Below the pieces are notes generated by a model. The model saw only the letters and a list, made by a program, of their open reading frames with translations, was not told where the DNA came from and searched no databases. From a bacterium (GTDB lineage Bacteria > Oederibacteriota > PGYV01 > DSBP01), in NCBI GenBank assembly GCA_011049465.1, contig DSBP01000027.1:1-10961 (forward strand): a stretch of 10,961 nt of DNA, written 5' to 3'. Positions 1 to 5,586 of this stretch are shown here, in pieces. A program made the position numbers and the translations under genes. How positions within the stretch are numbered: the stretch's first letter is position 1; each line of letters starts with the position of its first letter.

Positions 1-3
1 ATA

Positions 4-37
4 AAAATCCCCGCACCAAGGTGCGGGGTATTTTTGT
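4..37 (-). terminator. Bidirectional rho-independent terminator hairpin
   Basis: A perfect 9-bp GC-rich inverted repeat (9-17 with 20-28) is flanked by A-rich sequence on the left and TATTTTT on the right. Read on the minus strand, the stem closes on a CUUG tetraloop and is followed by ATTTTTAT, as expected of an intrinsic terminator. It lies 114 nt downstream of the stop of the small gene at 151-453. The T-tract on the plus side means it could also stop transcription arriving from the left of the window. Confidence 0.8.
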
Positions 38-78
38 TCCGATAAGTTTGCGCCTTGCGCATTGATCCCGATATGCTC

Positions 79-103
79 ATCCCCGGGCCAAGGCCCGGGG
101 TAT
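79..103 (-). other. GC-rich hairpin without T-tract, sister copy of the terminator stem
   Basis: A perfect 9-bp inverted repeat (81-89 with 92-100) has the same CUUG loop on the minus strand as the hairpin at 9-28. The two 25-nt blocks (7-31 and 79-103) differ at four positions, which are two compensatory base-pair changes. No T-run follows on either strand, so this is unlikely to be a stand-alone terminator. It could protect an mRNA 3' end, or be a copy of a small repeat. Confidence 0.6.
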
Positions 104-150
104 TAGCAACAGCGGAATAAAAATTTTATTTTTCAGCGCGCTCACCCGTA

Positions 151-453
151 TTATTTATTTTTTTCCAGCGCCTCAAGCTCTTCAGCAAGTTTTTTTATTT
201 TCTCGACATGCTGCGCAACCATAACATCCGTTATTGTCCCCGGCGCTTCCTTTTCCAACTCGTAAATCCTCGCGCCAAGGTCCGCTGTCTCGTTGTGTAT
301 GTTTGTTTTGATTTCATTAATCTTCAGCCGCCTCTTCCCCTCTTCGGTCAGCTCCCCTGCCTTTTTGCCCGCGATTTCCGCCCCTTCCTTAAGCTTCGCC
401 ATGCCTTCTTTCATAACGCCCCGAATGTCTTCCCGTATTTTTTTCCAGTCCAT
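151..453 (-). CDS. Small charged helical (coiled-coil) protein, function unknown
   Basis: This is a 100-residue protein with no signal peptide or membrane segment, so it is probably cytoplasmic. It is dominated by Lys, Glu and Ala. Residues 3-48 form a basic amphipathic helix region rich in KxxGEL/KEG patterns. Residues 50-69 are a heptad-like helix (ADLGARIYELEKE), and a second one covers 80-99 (HVEKIKKLAEELEALEK). The ATG start is well supported: AAGGAGG lies 6 nt upstream. It stands alone, with a possible promoter at 484-511 and a terminator at 4-37. The pattern resembles short stress-type or scaffold proteins found in many bacteria, but I do not recognise the family and assign no function. 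Coding status is fairly secure from the RBS and the clean composition. Confidence 0.75.
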   Translation of the reverse strand: MDWKKIREDIRGVMKEGMAKLKEGAEIAGKKAGELTEEGKRRLKINEIKTNIHNETADLGARIYELEKEAPGTITDVMVAQHVEKIKKLAEELEALEKNK

Positions 454-483
454 ACAACACCTCCTTAGTTTTTATTTATTCAT

Positions 484-511
484 ATATTAACATCTTTGCA
501 TGTTTTTACAA
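484..511 (-). promoter_or_regulatory. Possible promoter of the small gene at 151-453, with a palindrome in the spacer
   Basis: On the minus strand TTGTAA (506-511) is followed after 16 nt by TAATAT (484-489), about 30 nt before the start codon. The -10 match is weak. The spacer contains the inverted repeat AACAT-N6-ATGTT (plus strand 489-504), the position of a typical operator. Its CTTTGCATGTTT part recurs at 2074-2085, upstream of the AraC-family gene. Confidence 0.3.
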
Positions 512-611
512 GCATGATTATTCCTGTTATTATTTTCATTTTTCCCCTTGATTTTGCCCCGGTTGGTTTCTTCCGCCTTCTTCACCCGACAATCCCATGA
601 CATTTGACATT

Positions 612-632
612 GCCGGAGCTGACACTCCCGGC
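612..632 (-). other. Weak hairpin downstream of the SpoIIAA-like gene
   Basis: GCCGGAG (612-618) pairs with 625-632 (one bulged base) around a 6-nt loop, 10 nt after the stop of the 643-1005 gene. No T-run follows on the minus strand, so it is at best a weak or factor-dependent terminator. The rest of 454-642 holds only the candidate promoter described separately. Confidence 0.3.
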
Positions 633-642
633 CCGTTTGTTA

Positions 643-1005
643 TTATTTCTCTTCCCCTCCCGCCCATCTGGCAGCCTCCTCACTGTCGTCAAACCCCTTA
701 ATAAGCAGCCCCTTGTCCTTTCCGATTTCCACGCAAAACGCCTCCCCTTCCGAGGCTCCAATCTCCTTAAGAATGGCAATCCTGCCAAAATCTCCGCAAT
801 AATCAGCAATTATCTCGAGAAAACTGTAGGCATCAAAAACGCCAAAACCGTCCTGCACTTCTGTAAAATCAAATACATACCCTTTTGCCGCTCCCATTCC
901 CGCCTCTTTTATCCTTTCACAGCTTTGTCTGGCCTCTCCGGCGTCAAACCCACCGGAAAAATGGGCAAATACAACGCCGCTTCTTTCAGACATATGCATA
1001 TTCAA
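643..1005 (-). CDS. Small SpoIIAA/STAS-like domain protein
   Basis: This is a 120-residue soluble protein. Predicted elements alternate: strand 11-18 (VVFAHFSG), helix 25-36, strand 41-50 (KGYVFDFTEV), helix 60-70, strand 74-81 (GRIAILKE), helix 88-99, strand 100-106 (LLIKGFD) and a final helix with the EEAARWA signature at 109-115. That order and the tail (strand, D-S-x-E-x-A-x-x-W) resemble SpoIIAA-like/STAS proteins, which bind partners or lipids; no catalytic motif is seen. The start is probably TTG at 1005: AGGAGG lies exactly 7 nt upstream, whereas the nearest ATG (999) would need 13 nt. Three ribosomal genes in this window use the same AGGAGG-7 nt-TTG layout. The gap to the AraC-type gene is 14 nt, so the two are almost certainly cotranscribed. 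The family assignment comes from pattern only. Confidence 0.7.
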   Translation of the reverse strand: MNMHMSERSGVVFAHFSGGFDAGEARQSCERIKEAGMGAAKGYVFDFTEVQDGFGVFDAYSFLEIIADYCGDFGRIAILKEIGASEGEAFCVEIGKDKGLLIKGFDDSEEAARWAGGEEK

Positions 1006-1019
1006 TAGTTTCCCTCCTA

Positions 1020-1916
1020 TCAGCCGCGCCCTTTTCCTTGTCTCATTAAAGGGATATAGATTTCCGTCTGAAACTTTTCAGCCGTCCTTCCTCTGGCCGC
1101 CGCGCACTCAAAAAAATAGGCCGGCTGATTTTTTAGGTTCTTTTTCTCCATCCAGTTCCCGAATATGTATCTATAACTCACAGGAGTATTTTCAGGCGGC
1201 CCTCTGTGCATGAACTTTGCGTACCTGCCGGCTCCTATTTTTTTCACTGTCCCCGCTCCCGGCAGTTTCCATTTTTCACATCCTATCAGGACAAAAAATT
1301 CATCATCTGCCAGAATCTGCCTAATTCCTGAACTTTTCACAGCTTCTATATACGCGAATATTTTTCTGCCGCAGTTTTTAGCCGTCTCGCCGCGCCCTTC
1401 CCCCGCCTTAATAAAGGCTTTTCCGCTGTTTTTGACACACCCGTTCACTCGCAGCCTCCTACCGATTCCCCTTATTTTGAATTCTTTGATTCTTACAATT
1501 TTGGGTTCAAGGCTTATTCCGCCGCAGAGAATGTGCCTGACAGAAACCTCATCAAGCCTGTGTTTTTCCAGAAAATAAAAACGCCTTCCTTTTTTACGGT
1601 ATGCCGCAGGCGTCATTCCAAACCGTTTCTTAAAGGAACGGGTAAAGACTTCCTGCGACTCGTAGCCGTATTCATAACTTATTTCATTTATGCTGCGCCG
1701 TGTTTTCAGTATTTTTTTCGCTATAAGCGTCAGTTTTCTGCCCCTTATGTAGCTTACCGCAGTCTCCTTAAAAAGCTTCTTAAAAACACGCCAAAAATTA
1801 TCGGGCGACATCCCGGCTGCCAATGCCGCGCCCGCATAGGACACATTTGTTTTTATGTTTTTTTCCACATATGCAACAGCTCTGTTTATATTTTTTTCAT
1901 ATACAGTATATTTCAT
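1020..1916 (-). CDS. AraC-family transcriptional regulator with C-terminal GyrI/Rob-like effector domain
   Basis: This is a 298-residue cytoplasmic DNA-binding protein. Residues 8-108 form the AraC/XylS double helix-turn-helix. The first HTH is around 26-47 (AGAALAAGMSPDNFWRVFKK). The second is around 76-98, followed by the family signature GYESQEVFTRSFKKRFGMTPAAYR (84-107). Residues 138-291 look like the GyrI/Rob-type ligand-binding fold: it opens with EPKIVRIKEFKIRGIG and ends with a G-x-Y-A-K-F-x-H-R-G segment (230-239) and a final Y-I-P-L strand. The domain order, HTH first and effector domain second, is that of E. coli Rob. Such regulators often sense small lipophilic ligands and control efflux or stress genes; the ligand here is unknown. 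The ATG is preceded by AGAGGT. Two direct repeats 21 bp apart lie just upstream, suggesting autoregulation. The SpoIIAA-like gene follows after 14 nt and is the only obvious operon partner. Confidence 0.88.
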   Translation of the reverse strand: MKYTVYEKNINRAVAYVEKNIKTNVSYAGAALAAGMSPDNFWRVFKKLFKETAVSYIRGRKLTLIAKKILKTRRSINEISYEYGYESQEVFTRSFKKRFGMTPAAYRKKGRRFYFLEKHRLDEVSVRHILCGGISLEPKIVRIKEFKIRGIGRRLRVNGCVKNSGKAFIKAGEGRGETAKNCGRKIFAYIEAVKSSGIRQILADDEFFVLIGCEKWKLPGAGTVKKIGAGRYAKFMHRGPPENTPVSYRYIFGNWMEKKNLKNQPAYFFECAAARGRTAEKFQTEIYIPLMRQGKGRG

Positions 1917-1928
1917 CAGATACCTCTT

Positions 1929-1963
1929 TTACCGCAATATACAACAAAGTCCCCGCAATAGAC
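1929..1963 (-). promoter_or_regulatory. Tandem direct repeats 21 bp apart, candidate AraC-type operator
   Basis: Two 14-nt minus-strand units, GTNTATTGCGGKRA, lie at 1950-1963 and 1929-1942. They match at 11 of 14 positions with an exact shared core TATTGCGG. Their offset of 21 bp is two helical turns, the geometry of half-sites bound by AraC-family proteins (araI1/araI2). The proximal unit ends 12 nt before the regulator's start codon, beside its RBS, which fits autorepression. Binding is inferred. Confidence 0.4.
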
Positions 1964-1988
1964 TTGACTTTTTTCGCCATTTTGCAGA

Positions 1989-2021
1989 TGCCGAAAAAAA
2001 AACAAATAATTTTTCCCGGCA
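1989..2021. other. A/T-run hairpin in the spacer upstream of the AraC-family gene
   Basis: TGCCG (1989-1993) pairs with CGGCA (2017-2021). An A-run and a T-run inside could extend the stem past a GG bulge. The hairpin lies between the MORN-type gene and the regulator, within the 228-nt spacer 1917-2144. It is not a classic terminator because the T-run is inside the stem. The spacer also holds the CTTTGCATGTTT copy at 2074-2085 and an 8-bp palindrome GTTTAAAC at 2082-2089; no gene is seen. Confidence 0.25.
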
Positions 2022-2144
2022 CTCCTTTGATTAACCTTGGTATTATGCTGTAAGTTTTTTCCCGCTTTAAAACCTTTGCATGTTTAAACTTTCATCACTT
2101 ATAGCTTTTATCTGATCAATGTCTTTCTTATTTGTCTTTTACTC

Positions 2145-3350
2145 TTACGTATTAGACGCCTGCCCGCCCGCGGCAGTTCCATGCTTTCTTATCTCTTTTG
2201 CTGGCCGGCCGTCAGCCCCGTAATAGTGCTCGGTAAAGATTTTTTTTCGCGTTTTAGCGGCCAGCTTCCTGATGTTTTCCTTATTTCCGCACCATTTCAT
2301 GAGCTCTTCCTCACACGAAAACTCCTTAAGGCATCCGCTGCTACCGGGTTTTTTTATCACGCGCACCCGCGGAAAACTGTCGCTTTTCGGGTCCTCCATA
2401 ATAAGGCCGTATTGAGCCAGCCTGTTTTTCATGGCAGCAAGCCTCTTTATCTCTCTTATCTCCGCTGTTCCCGCTCCTATCTTTTTTATCTCATCCGACA
2501 CATATTCGCCGTCAACCCTGCCATTCAGTCCGTAACGGGTCTCTATTATCATTCTTCCGGCGTTATAATAAACGTCGTTAATGTGCTCTCCGTCAGCATT
2601 ATAAGCCTTCACATAACCGCACCTTTTTCCGCCTATATACTCCCCCTCTTCGCGCAGCTTTCCGTAAGGATGAAAGACCGTAAACGCGCCTTCTCTCAGC
2701 CCGTTTTTATAAACATATTGAGACTGCCGGTTCCCGTTATTATAATAGCCCTCAACAACACCTTCCTTGCGCCCCATAACCAGCATTCCCCGGTTCAACC
2801 GTATTTTGCCCCGCATCATAAACGGGCCGGTAAGTTTTTCATCCTCAAAAACCAGTGCCTTTATCAACTCACCCGACGTCCAGTAAATCTCACCGTCCGA
2901 GAGCCTGTTTTTGTCATAATATGTCCTTGCTCCGAAACAGTTTCTGCCTTCAATGCAAAAACTGTCAAACCCCCCGCTGACAGCCTCTCCCTCCTTATTA
3001 TCCGTAATATTGCCGTATTTATCCCGCTTCCAGATGGCGATGATGGAACCGCCGCAGTAGAATGTAATACTCTTTCTCTCCCACAAACAATACTGTTCCT
3101 TGCCAAGCGCAATCGAATTGTACTCATTTTCAGAATCAATCCAGGACTTTTGGTATTCGTGCCCCCCGCGTTCCTGATTTTCCCGGTTATCAGTCCCATA
3201 ACTGTAAGACGAACCCCAAAACACAAACATAAAAATATAAGCACCAATTATAAAAGGCAAAAAATACATCACATAATCACCGGCAAAAAAGGTAATAATC
3301 ATTATAATTACGAAGAGTACAGTGGCCTGCGTCTCGGGGTCTCTACTCAT
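2145..3350 (-). CDS. Membrane-anchored protein with MORN-type (YwqK-like) repeats
   Basis: This is a 401-residue protein. Two hydrophobic helices at about 10-24 (ATVLFVIIMIITFFAG) and 28-45 suggest a hairpin membrane anchor with the long remainder in the cytoplasm, though topology is uncertain. Residues 80-190 are beta-rich with scattered Cys (88, 99, 132, 138). MORN_2/YwqK-like units follow at about 198-217 (EGYYNNGNRQSQYVYKNG), 218-241 (REGAFTVFHPYGKLREEGEY) and 242-270, and a related pattern recurs at 373-387. The C-terminal third is basic. Such repeats occur in bacterial toxin-immunity proteins and in structural or membrane-associated proteins; no toxin partner is encoded beside it. The start is supported by AAGGCGG 7 nt upstream and a good promoter at 3386-3414. 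It is probably monocistronic. Function is unknown, and the repeat-family call comes from pattern only. Confidence 0.75.
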   Translation of the reverse strand: MSRDPETQATVLFVIIMIITFFAGDYVMYFLPFIIGAYIFMFVFWGSSYSYGTDNRENQERGGHEYQKSWIDSENEYNSIALGKEQYCLWERKSITFYCGGSIIAIWKRDKYGNITDNKEGEAVSGGFDSFCIEGRNCFGARTYYDKNRLSDGEIYWTSGELIKALVFEDEKLTGPFMMRGKIRLNRGMLVMGRKEGVVEGYYNNGNRQSQYVYKNGLREGAFTVFHPYGKLREEGEYIGGKRCGYVKAYNADGEHINDVYYNAGRMIIETRYGLNGRVDGEYVSDEIKKIGAGTAEIREIKRLAAMKNRLAQYGLIMEDPKSDSFPRVRVIKKPGSSGCLKEFSCEEELMKWCGNKENIRKLAAKTRKKIFTEHYYGADGRPAKEIRKHGTAAGGQASNT

Positions 3351-3385
3351 ATCACCACCGCCTTTTTCAAAATCCCTCTATTAAA

Positions 3386-3414
3386 TGTATAGCCGTAAAA
3401 CAGCATGAAATCAA
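3386..3414 (-). promoter_or_regulatory. Sigma-70-type promoter of the MORN-type gene
   Basis: On the minus strand TTGATT (3409-3414) and TATACA (3386-3391) are separated by exactly 17 nt. Transcription would start about 30 nt before the ATG at 3350. The stretch 3415-3538 behind it shows no gene or clear signal. Confidence 0.55.
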
Positions 3415-3538
3415 GTATTTGAAGCGGATTGGTTTCGCGAATTGACTCCGGATTCCATTAACCGATTTTTAGCGCTAAATATAAAGCATAAACCCGAATC
3501 TGTTAAGCTGACAAAATATGTGCGGACGTGATGCAACT

Positions 3539-3594
3539 GTTTAAGGTTCAAAGCTCAAAGTTCAAGGTTTCACGTTCCATGTTTCATGTTAACC
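3539..3594. repeat. Degenerate tandem array of eight 7-nt units
   Basis: The plus strand reads in strict 7-nt register: GTTTAAG, GTTCAAA, GCTCAAA, GTTCAAG, GTTTCAC, GTTCCAT, GTTTCAT, GTTAACC. Every unit begins with G and a T-rich step, and seven of eight begin GTT. The array is non-coding and resembles heptameric short tandem repeats reported from intergenic DNA of other bacteria. Confidence 0.8.
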
Positions 3595-3627
3595 ACAGCA
3601 CTTGACCGCCCCAAGAAAGGCAGTTTA

Positions 3628-3685
3628 AATTTAGAATTTTCAATTTACAAGTTAATACGATTACAAAAAAACCATTGCCCCAACA
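3628..3685. repeat. Direct repeat, left copy (AATTTNN heptamers plus CCATTGCCCCAA)
   Basis: The copy starts with AATTTAG, AATTTTC, AATTTAC, AAGTTAA in 7-nt register, continues with TACG and an A-run, and ends in the 12-mer CCATTGCCCCAA (3672-3683). The same order of blocks occurs 302 nt further right at 3924-3988. It lies outside the 210-bp inverted-repeat segment. Confidence 0.7.
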
Positions 3686-3697
3686 CCCACCATCGCA

Positions 3698-3907
3698 GGA
3701 CGGGGCTGGCAGTGGAAAATTTCGTCGAGAACTCAGGGCGCGTCTGTGTTGCGCGCTAAACAACTTCATCCCAAACATCAATGCACATCAGCGTTCAAAC
3801 CGCCCTAACACCCGCGCAAGCCTAATCGCGCATATTCACGAGTCTCTGGCTGACCGGGCTCACCGCCGATGTAAATCGGCGAAATTTCTCCGCTGCCTGC
3901 CCCGGCC
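3698..3907. repeat. 210-bp segment bounded by 31/32-bp inverted repeats (MITE-like)
   Basis: The left arm (3698-3728) and right arm (3876-3907) are inverted copies. They match in 27 of 32 aligned columns, with four substitutions and one gap. Core words are CGGGGC, GGCAG, AAATTTCG. Small internal hairpins sit beside each arm: GCGCG/CGCGC (3738-3742 with 3752-3756), and CGCCGAT/ATCGGCG (3864-3870 with 3875-3881), which overlaps the right arm. There is no convincing ORF and no transposase. It could be a non-autonomous element, a decayed element or a structured RNA. Flanking target-site duplications are not identified, but the two direct-repeat copies bracket it. Confidence 0.6.
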
Positions 3908-3923
3908 CACCTCAAGTAAAGAC

Positions 3924-3988
3924 AATTTACAATTTGAAATTTGTAATTTGCAGGTTATACGGACACAAAACAGCCATTGCCCCAAAAC
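3924..3988. repeat. Direct repeat, right copy (AATTTNN heptamers plus CCATTGCCCCAA)
   Basis: AATTTAC, AATTTGA, AATTTGT, AATTTGC and AGGTTAT run in 7-nt register. TACGG, ACAAAA and CCATTGCCCCAA (3974-3985) follow. The heptamer block also forms an imperfect hairpin (3923-3932 with 3941-3950). The right end runs directly into the fba terminator. Confidence 0.7.
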
Positions 3989-4025
3989 AAAAACACCGCG
4001 GGGGTAACCGCGGGGTTTTTGTTTT
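3984..4025 (-). terminator. Rho-independent terminator of the ribosomal-fba operon
   Basis: An 18-bp inverted repeat (3984-4001 with 4008-4025) has a single mismatch and a 6-nt loop. On the minus strand it reads CCCCGCGG-loop-CCGCGG and then TGTTTTTGTTTT. It starts 29 nt after the fba stop and is the only strong terminator found downstream of secY. The A-rich other side makes it potentially bidirectional. Confidence 0.9.
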
Positions 4026-4054
4026 GCTTATGTATGGAAGCCCGGTTTAAAAAC

Positions 4055-4990
4055 TTAAACTGCTTTTCCCGAACATCCCAGCACGTTTTTAATCTTATTC
4101 TTCACAACAGCCTTAATCGCATCGCGCGCCGGGCCCAGGTATTTCCTCGGGTCAAACTCCTCAGGCTTCGTGGCGAATACTTCCCTGATTGTGGCTGTCA
4201 TCGCGAGCCTTAAATCGGAGTCAATGTTTATCTTGGCGACACCCATTGCCGCGGCCTTTCTTAAAAAATCCTCAGGTACACCCTGCGCTCCGGGCATTTT
4301 TCCGCCGTATTTATTGCATTTCGCCACCAGCTCCGGCGGCACTGACGACGCGCCGTGAAGCACAAGCGGATATTTTTCCGGCAGGATATCCATTATCTTC
4401 TGCAGCCTTTCAAAATCAAGCTTTGCCTCGCCCTTAAACTTATAGGCGCCATGGCTCGTTCCTATGGCAATCGCGAGCGAATCAACGCCGGTCTTCTTGA
4501 CAAATTCAGCCGCCTGTTCGGGGTCCGTAAACTTGGCGTCAGCTGCCGCGACATTAACGTCATCCTCTATTCCCGCAAGCTTGCCGAGCTCAGCCTCAAC
4601 AACCACGCCCTTTGCGTGCGCATAATCAACAACCTGCTTTGTGAGTTTTATGTTTTCATCAAGCGGATATTTCGAGGCGTCTATCATCACGGAGGTAAAA
4701 CCGCCGTCAACACACGACTTGCATATCTCAAAATCCTCTCCATGGTCAAGGTGAAGGGCTATCGGCAGCCCCGAATCTTCCTCAGCGGCCTTAACCAGGT
4801 GTATCAGGTATCCCGGCCTGGCATATTTTCTGGCTCCTGCGGATACCTGAAGTATAAGGGGCGCGTTTTCCTCTTTCGCGGCGTCCACTATTCCCTGCAG
4901 TATTTCCATATCATTAACATTAAAAGCGCCTACCGCATACCCTTCTTTATTGGCGCGTTCAAACATCTCTTTTGTCCCGATTAACGGCAT
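4055..4990 (-). CDS. fba: Class II fructose-1,6-bisphosphate aldolase
   Basis: This cytosolic TIM-barrel, zinc-dependent enzyme reversibly cleaves fructose-1,6-bisphosphate to dihydroxyacetone phosphate and glyceraldehyde-3-phosphate in glycolysis and gluconeogenesis. With the ATG at 4990 it has 311 residues, normal for the short class II type. Visible sites are HLDHG (80-84, catalytic D82 and zinc ligand H83), AELGKLAG with E134 (133-140), GTSHGAYK with zinc ligand H180 (177-184), LHGASSVP with zinc ligand H212 (211-218) and the phosphate-binding K-I-N-I-D segment (253-257). The start is chosen because AAGGAGG lies 8 nt upstream; an upstream GTG at 5026 has no such signal. The gene follows rplQ after 42 nt and precedes the operon terminator, so it is the last gene of the ribosomal transcript. 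A tagatose-bisphosphate aldolase is a less likely alternative. Confidence 0.96.
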   Translation of the reverse strand: MPLIGTKEMFERANKEGYAVGAFNVNDMEILQGIVDAAKEENAPLILQVSAGARKYARPGYLIHLVKAAEEDSGLPIALHLDHGEDFEICKSCVDGGFTSVMIDASKYPLDENIKLTKQVVDYAHAKGVVVEAELGKLAGIEDDVNVAAADAKFTDPEQAAEFVKKTGVDSLAIAIGTSHGAYKFKGEAKLDFERLQKIMDILPEKYPLVLHGASSVPPELVAKCNKYGGKMPGAQGVPEDFLRKAAAMGVAKINIDSDLRLAMTATIREVFATKPEEFDPRKYLGPARDAIKAVVKNKIKNVLGCSGKAV

Positions 4991-5032
4991 CTTCAATCCT
5001 CCTTTTGGAATATTTCCGCTTAACACCGGCCG

Positions 5033-5542
5033 CTACTTCTTGGCCGCTTTTTTAACGGGTTTTTTCTTCTCTTCCTTTTTTTCCTTCTCTTTTTTCGGCT
5101 TGGCTTCCTTTACTTCCTTAACTTCTTTTGCCTCTTTTTCCTTTTTCGCGCCGGGCTTTTTAGTCTCTTCCTTTTTATATACCTTTTCACTGTCAATCAG
5201 CTCTATTATCGCAAGCTGAGCGTTGTCACCGGGCCTGTTCTTGTGCCTTATTATCCTGGTGTACCCGCCGTTTCTCGCGCTGTAAAGAGGGGCCACTTCC
5301 TTCACAAGCTTTTTCAGGATATCCCTGTTGTTAATCATTCTTGACACCTGCCGTATATCATGCAGTGTCCCTCTTTTTGCCTTTGTAATAAGCGGCTCAA
5401 CAAATCCTCTTAAAACCTTTGCCTTCGTAATTGTGGTCATTATCCTGCCGTGAATAAACAGCTGTTTGGACAAGTTCCTCATTAAAGCGGCCCTGCCGCC
5501 CTTTGGCCTGCTAAATTTTTTTCCTCTCTTGCCGTGTCTCAT
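5033..5542 (-). CDS. rplQ: 50S ribosomal protein L17 with long charged C-terminal tail
   Basis: This large-subunit protein lies near the polypeptide exit region. The core is residues 1-119, from MRHGKRGKKFSRPKGGRAAL through VAPLYSARNGGYTRI (83-97) to AIIELID (111-117), all typical of L17. Residues 120-169 are an extra tail made almost only of Lys, Glu, Ala and Val with repeated KEVKEVKEAK, ending in KKPVKKAAKK. The total of 169 residues compares with about 120-130 in most bacteria. The start is ATG, 7 nt after AAGGAG. The gene sits 44 nt after rpoA and 42 nt before fba. The tail is in frame with normal codons and no sign of a frameshift, and is probably flexible and rRNA-binding. Confidence 0.97.
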   Translation of the reverse strand: MRHGKRGKKFSRPKGGRAALMRNLSKQLFIHGRIMTTITKAKVLRGFVEPLITKAKRGTLHDIRQVSRMINNRDILKKLVKEVAPLYSARNGGYTRIIRHKNRPGDNAQLAIIELIDSEKVYKKEETKKPGAKKEKEAKEVKEVKEAKPKKEKEKKEEKKKPVKKAAKK

Positions 5543-5586
5543 CAGGTTGCTCCTTATGCTTTAATAACAATTTATCCGCTGCGCCT

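Noticed and set aside
1962..1967. Plus-strand TTGACT as a -35 box
   Set aside because: No -10 element follows at 16-18 nt and there is no plus-strand gene downstream.
2181..3392. Long plus-strand open frame opposite the MORN-type gene
   Set aside because: It is antisense to a gene with a good promoter, RBS and recognisable repeats, lacks its own RBS, and its composition is that of a mirrored frame.
3539..3988. CRISPR array
   Set aside because: Repeats are 7-nt degenerate units or two long copies; there are no regular repeat-spacer units and no cas genes.
3675..4007. Plus-strand open frame of 110 codons across the repeat cluster
   Set aside because: It has no RBS, reads through both inverted-repeat arms, the AATTTNN heptamers and into the fba terminator, and its product resembles no protein family.
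4991..5026. Upstream GTG start for fba
   Set aside because: It would add 12 residues lacking in the family and put the strong AAGGAGG inside the gene.
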